Source: Parafilimonas sp. (lineage in GTDB: Bacteria; Bacteroidota; Bacteroidia; Chitinophagales; Chitinophagaceae). Taken from it: 5,643 bases of DNA. Positions 4,907 to 5,643 of this stretch are shown piece by piece. Under the pieces are notes generated by a model. The model was not told the DNA's origin, ran no database searches, and saw only the letters and a list, made by a program, of their open reading frames with translations. Numbering within the stretch: position 1 is the stretch's first letter; each line of letters opens with the position of its first letter. Position numbers and translations under genes: made by a program. Location of the stretch: positions 1,486 to 7,128 of the forward strand of contig JAHEZC010000132.1 in assembly GCA_023251275.1 (NCBI GenBank). Direction: 5' to 3'.

Positions 4907-5643
4907 TTACTTTTTGGGATATAATTCTTCGAGATCCAGTATTTCAACTTTTCTGAATTCAACAGGATGACTTTCACTTTGAAGAGCTATGTAGCCAGAC
5001 GATAATAATTGCCCGTCTTTCTTAACAGCGCTATCATAATTGTTCACAACGCCTCCGCCTATCTGCGGTTTCGTATAGATAAGTACAGTATCGCCATTTA
5101 CAATATGCTTGATAATCGAATCGCCTAATACCATCACTTCTGCCCTTATCCACTCCTCGCCGCGAAATGTTTTTGATGATGAATTGATACAATGTTCTGT
5201 GTATAGTTTTCCGTTGATTTCAACATTTGTGCCGGGTGTGCATAGGTTGCAGGTAGGTCTGTCGCCGGTTGTGTCGCCGCCCAGCAACTGGTCTTCAATT
5301 GAAATAGGGAAATCCTGGTTTTTGAGCATGGTTGCAGGCGGCTGGCAATGGAGCATAATGCCGCTGTTTTTGAAAGCCCAGCCAGGCCCTCCCGGCGCCT
5401 GTTTGCCAGTGAAGCGATATTCAACTGCGAGTATGTAATAAGCATAAGGAGATTTGTAAAAGATATGCCCGAACTGGTTATTGAATGAATCATAGTGATC
5501 GTATCTCACGATTAAGATACTGTCCTGCACCCTGAATGTGTTCCCGTAATTTTCATTCAGCTCATGCCCGCTTATTTTAATGATCCAGTCATCGAGGTCT
5601 TTTCCATTGAAGAGTTGTTTCCATTTCCCTTCATGCTGTGCAA
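4907..5643 (-). CDS. DUF1080 / 3-keto-disaccharide hydrolase domain protein, 5' end outside window
   Basis: A partial gene. The frame stays open to the window edge, so the true start lies beyond 5643. About 244 residues are visible, beginning inside the N-terminal region with WKQLFNGKDLDDW, the usual opening of this domain. Further marks are YYILAVEYRF, AFKNSGIMLHC, GDRPTCNLCTPGTNVEING, EEWIRAEVMVLGD and HPVEFRKVEILDLEE near the C-terminus. The domain is a concanavalin-like beta sandwich (Pfam 3-keto-disaccharide hydrolase, PF06439). Characterised members cleave glycosides whose glucose has been oxidised at C3, in sugar degradation. Many are secreted or lipoproteins, but the N-terminus needed to test for a signal peptide is missing. 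The GTG at 5530 is internal, since homologous sequence continues upstream. The natural protein probably extends only a few dozen residues further. The substrate is unknown, and no GH or oxidoreductase partner is visible here. Confidence 0.9.
   Translation of the reverse strand, partial: AQHEGKWKQLFNGKDLDDWIIKISGHELNENYGNTFRVQDSILIVRYDHYDSFNNQFGHIFYKSPYAYYILAVEYRFTGKQAPGGPGWAFKNSGIMLHCQPPATMLKNQDFPISIEDQLLGGDTTGDRPTCNLCTPGTNVEINGKLYTEHCINSSSKTFRGEEWIRAEVMVLGDSIIKHIVNGDTVLIYTKPQIGGGVVNNYDSAVKKDGQLLSSGYIALQSESHPVEFRKVEILDLEELYPKK

Noticed and set aside
4907..5530. DUF1080 protein starting at GTG 5530
   Set aside because: The frame continues upstream with family sequence (WKQLFNGKDLDDW), so 5530 is internal and the gene is truncated by the window edge.

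Overview
The window looks like chromosomal DNA from a member of the Bacteroidota, possibly the Chitinophagales or a relative. The reasons are AT-rich DNA, almost no recognisable Shine-Dalgarno sequences, a perfect Bacteroidota-type -7 promoter element (TAnnTTTG) against the start codon of one gene, an ECF sigma gene coupled to a small membrane protein with a phylum-typical N-terminal motif, and a 3-keto-disaccharide hydrolase (DUF1080) domain protein. The lineage below phylum is a guess. There are no rRNA, tRNA, insertion sequence, phage, CRISPR or plasmid features.

Layout: 21-530 (+) is a DUF985/cupin_5 protein. Convergent to it, a two-gene operon on the minus strand runs from about 1485 to 566: an ECF sigma factor, then a single-pass membrane protein that may be its anti-sigma factor, joined by a TAATG stop-start overlap. 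A divergent spacer of about 156 bases (1486-1641) holds two blocks of 7-base tandem repeats and the rRNA methyltransferase promoter. The methyltransferase (1642-2817, +, RlmI-like) is convergent with a CorA-type Mg2+/Co2+ channel (3851-2874, -). A 114-base divergent spacer with small palindromes separates corA from a Nudix hydrolase (about 3966-4442, +). A 60-residue Pro/Glu-rich small protein (4694-4512, -) follows. After a 212-base spacer with no convincing gene comes the 3' part of a DUF1080 gene (4907 to beyond 5643, -).

Most genes are housekeeping or accessory single units that do not form one pathway. The only clear functional unit is the sigma/membrane-protein pair, and nothing next to it reveals its regulon. 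I see no convincing new multi-gene system. The points most worth a second look are the apparently leaderless promoter of the methyltransferase with its heptamer repeats, the coupled sigma/anti-sigma pair, and the disordered Pro/Glu protein whose coding sequence carries consecutive inverted repeats.
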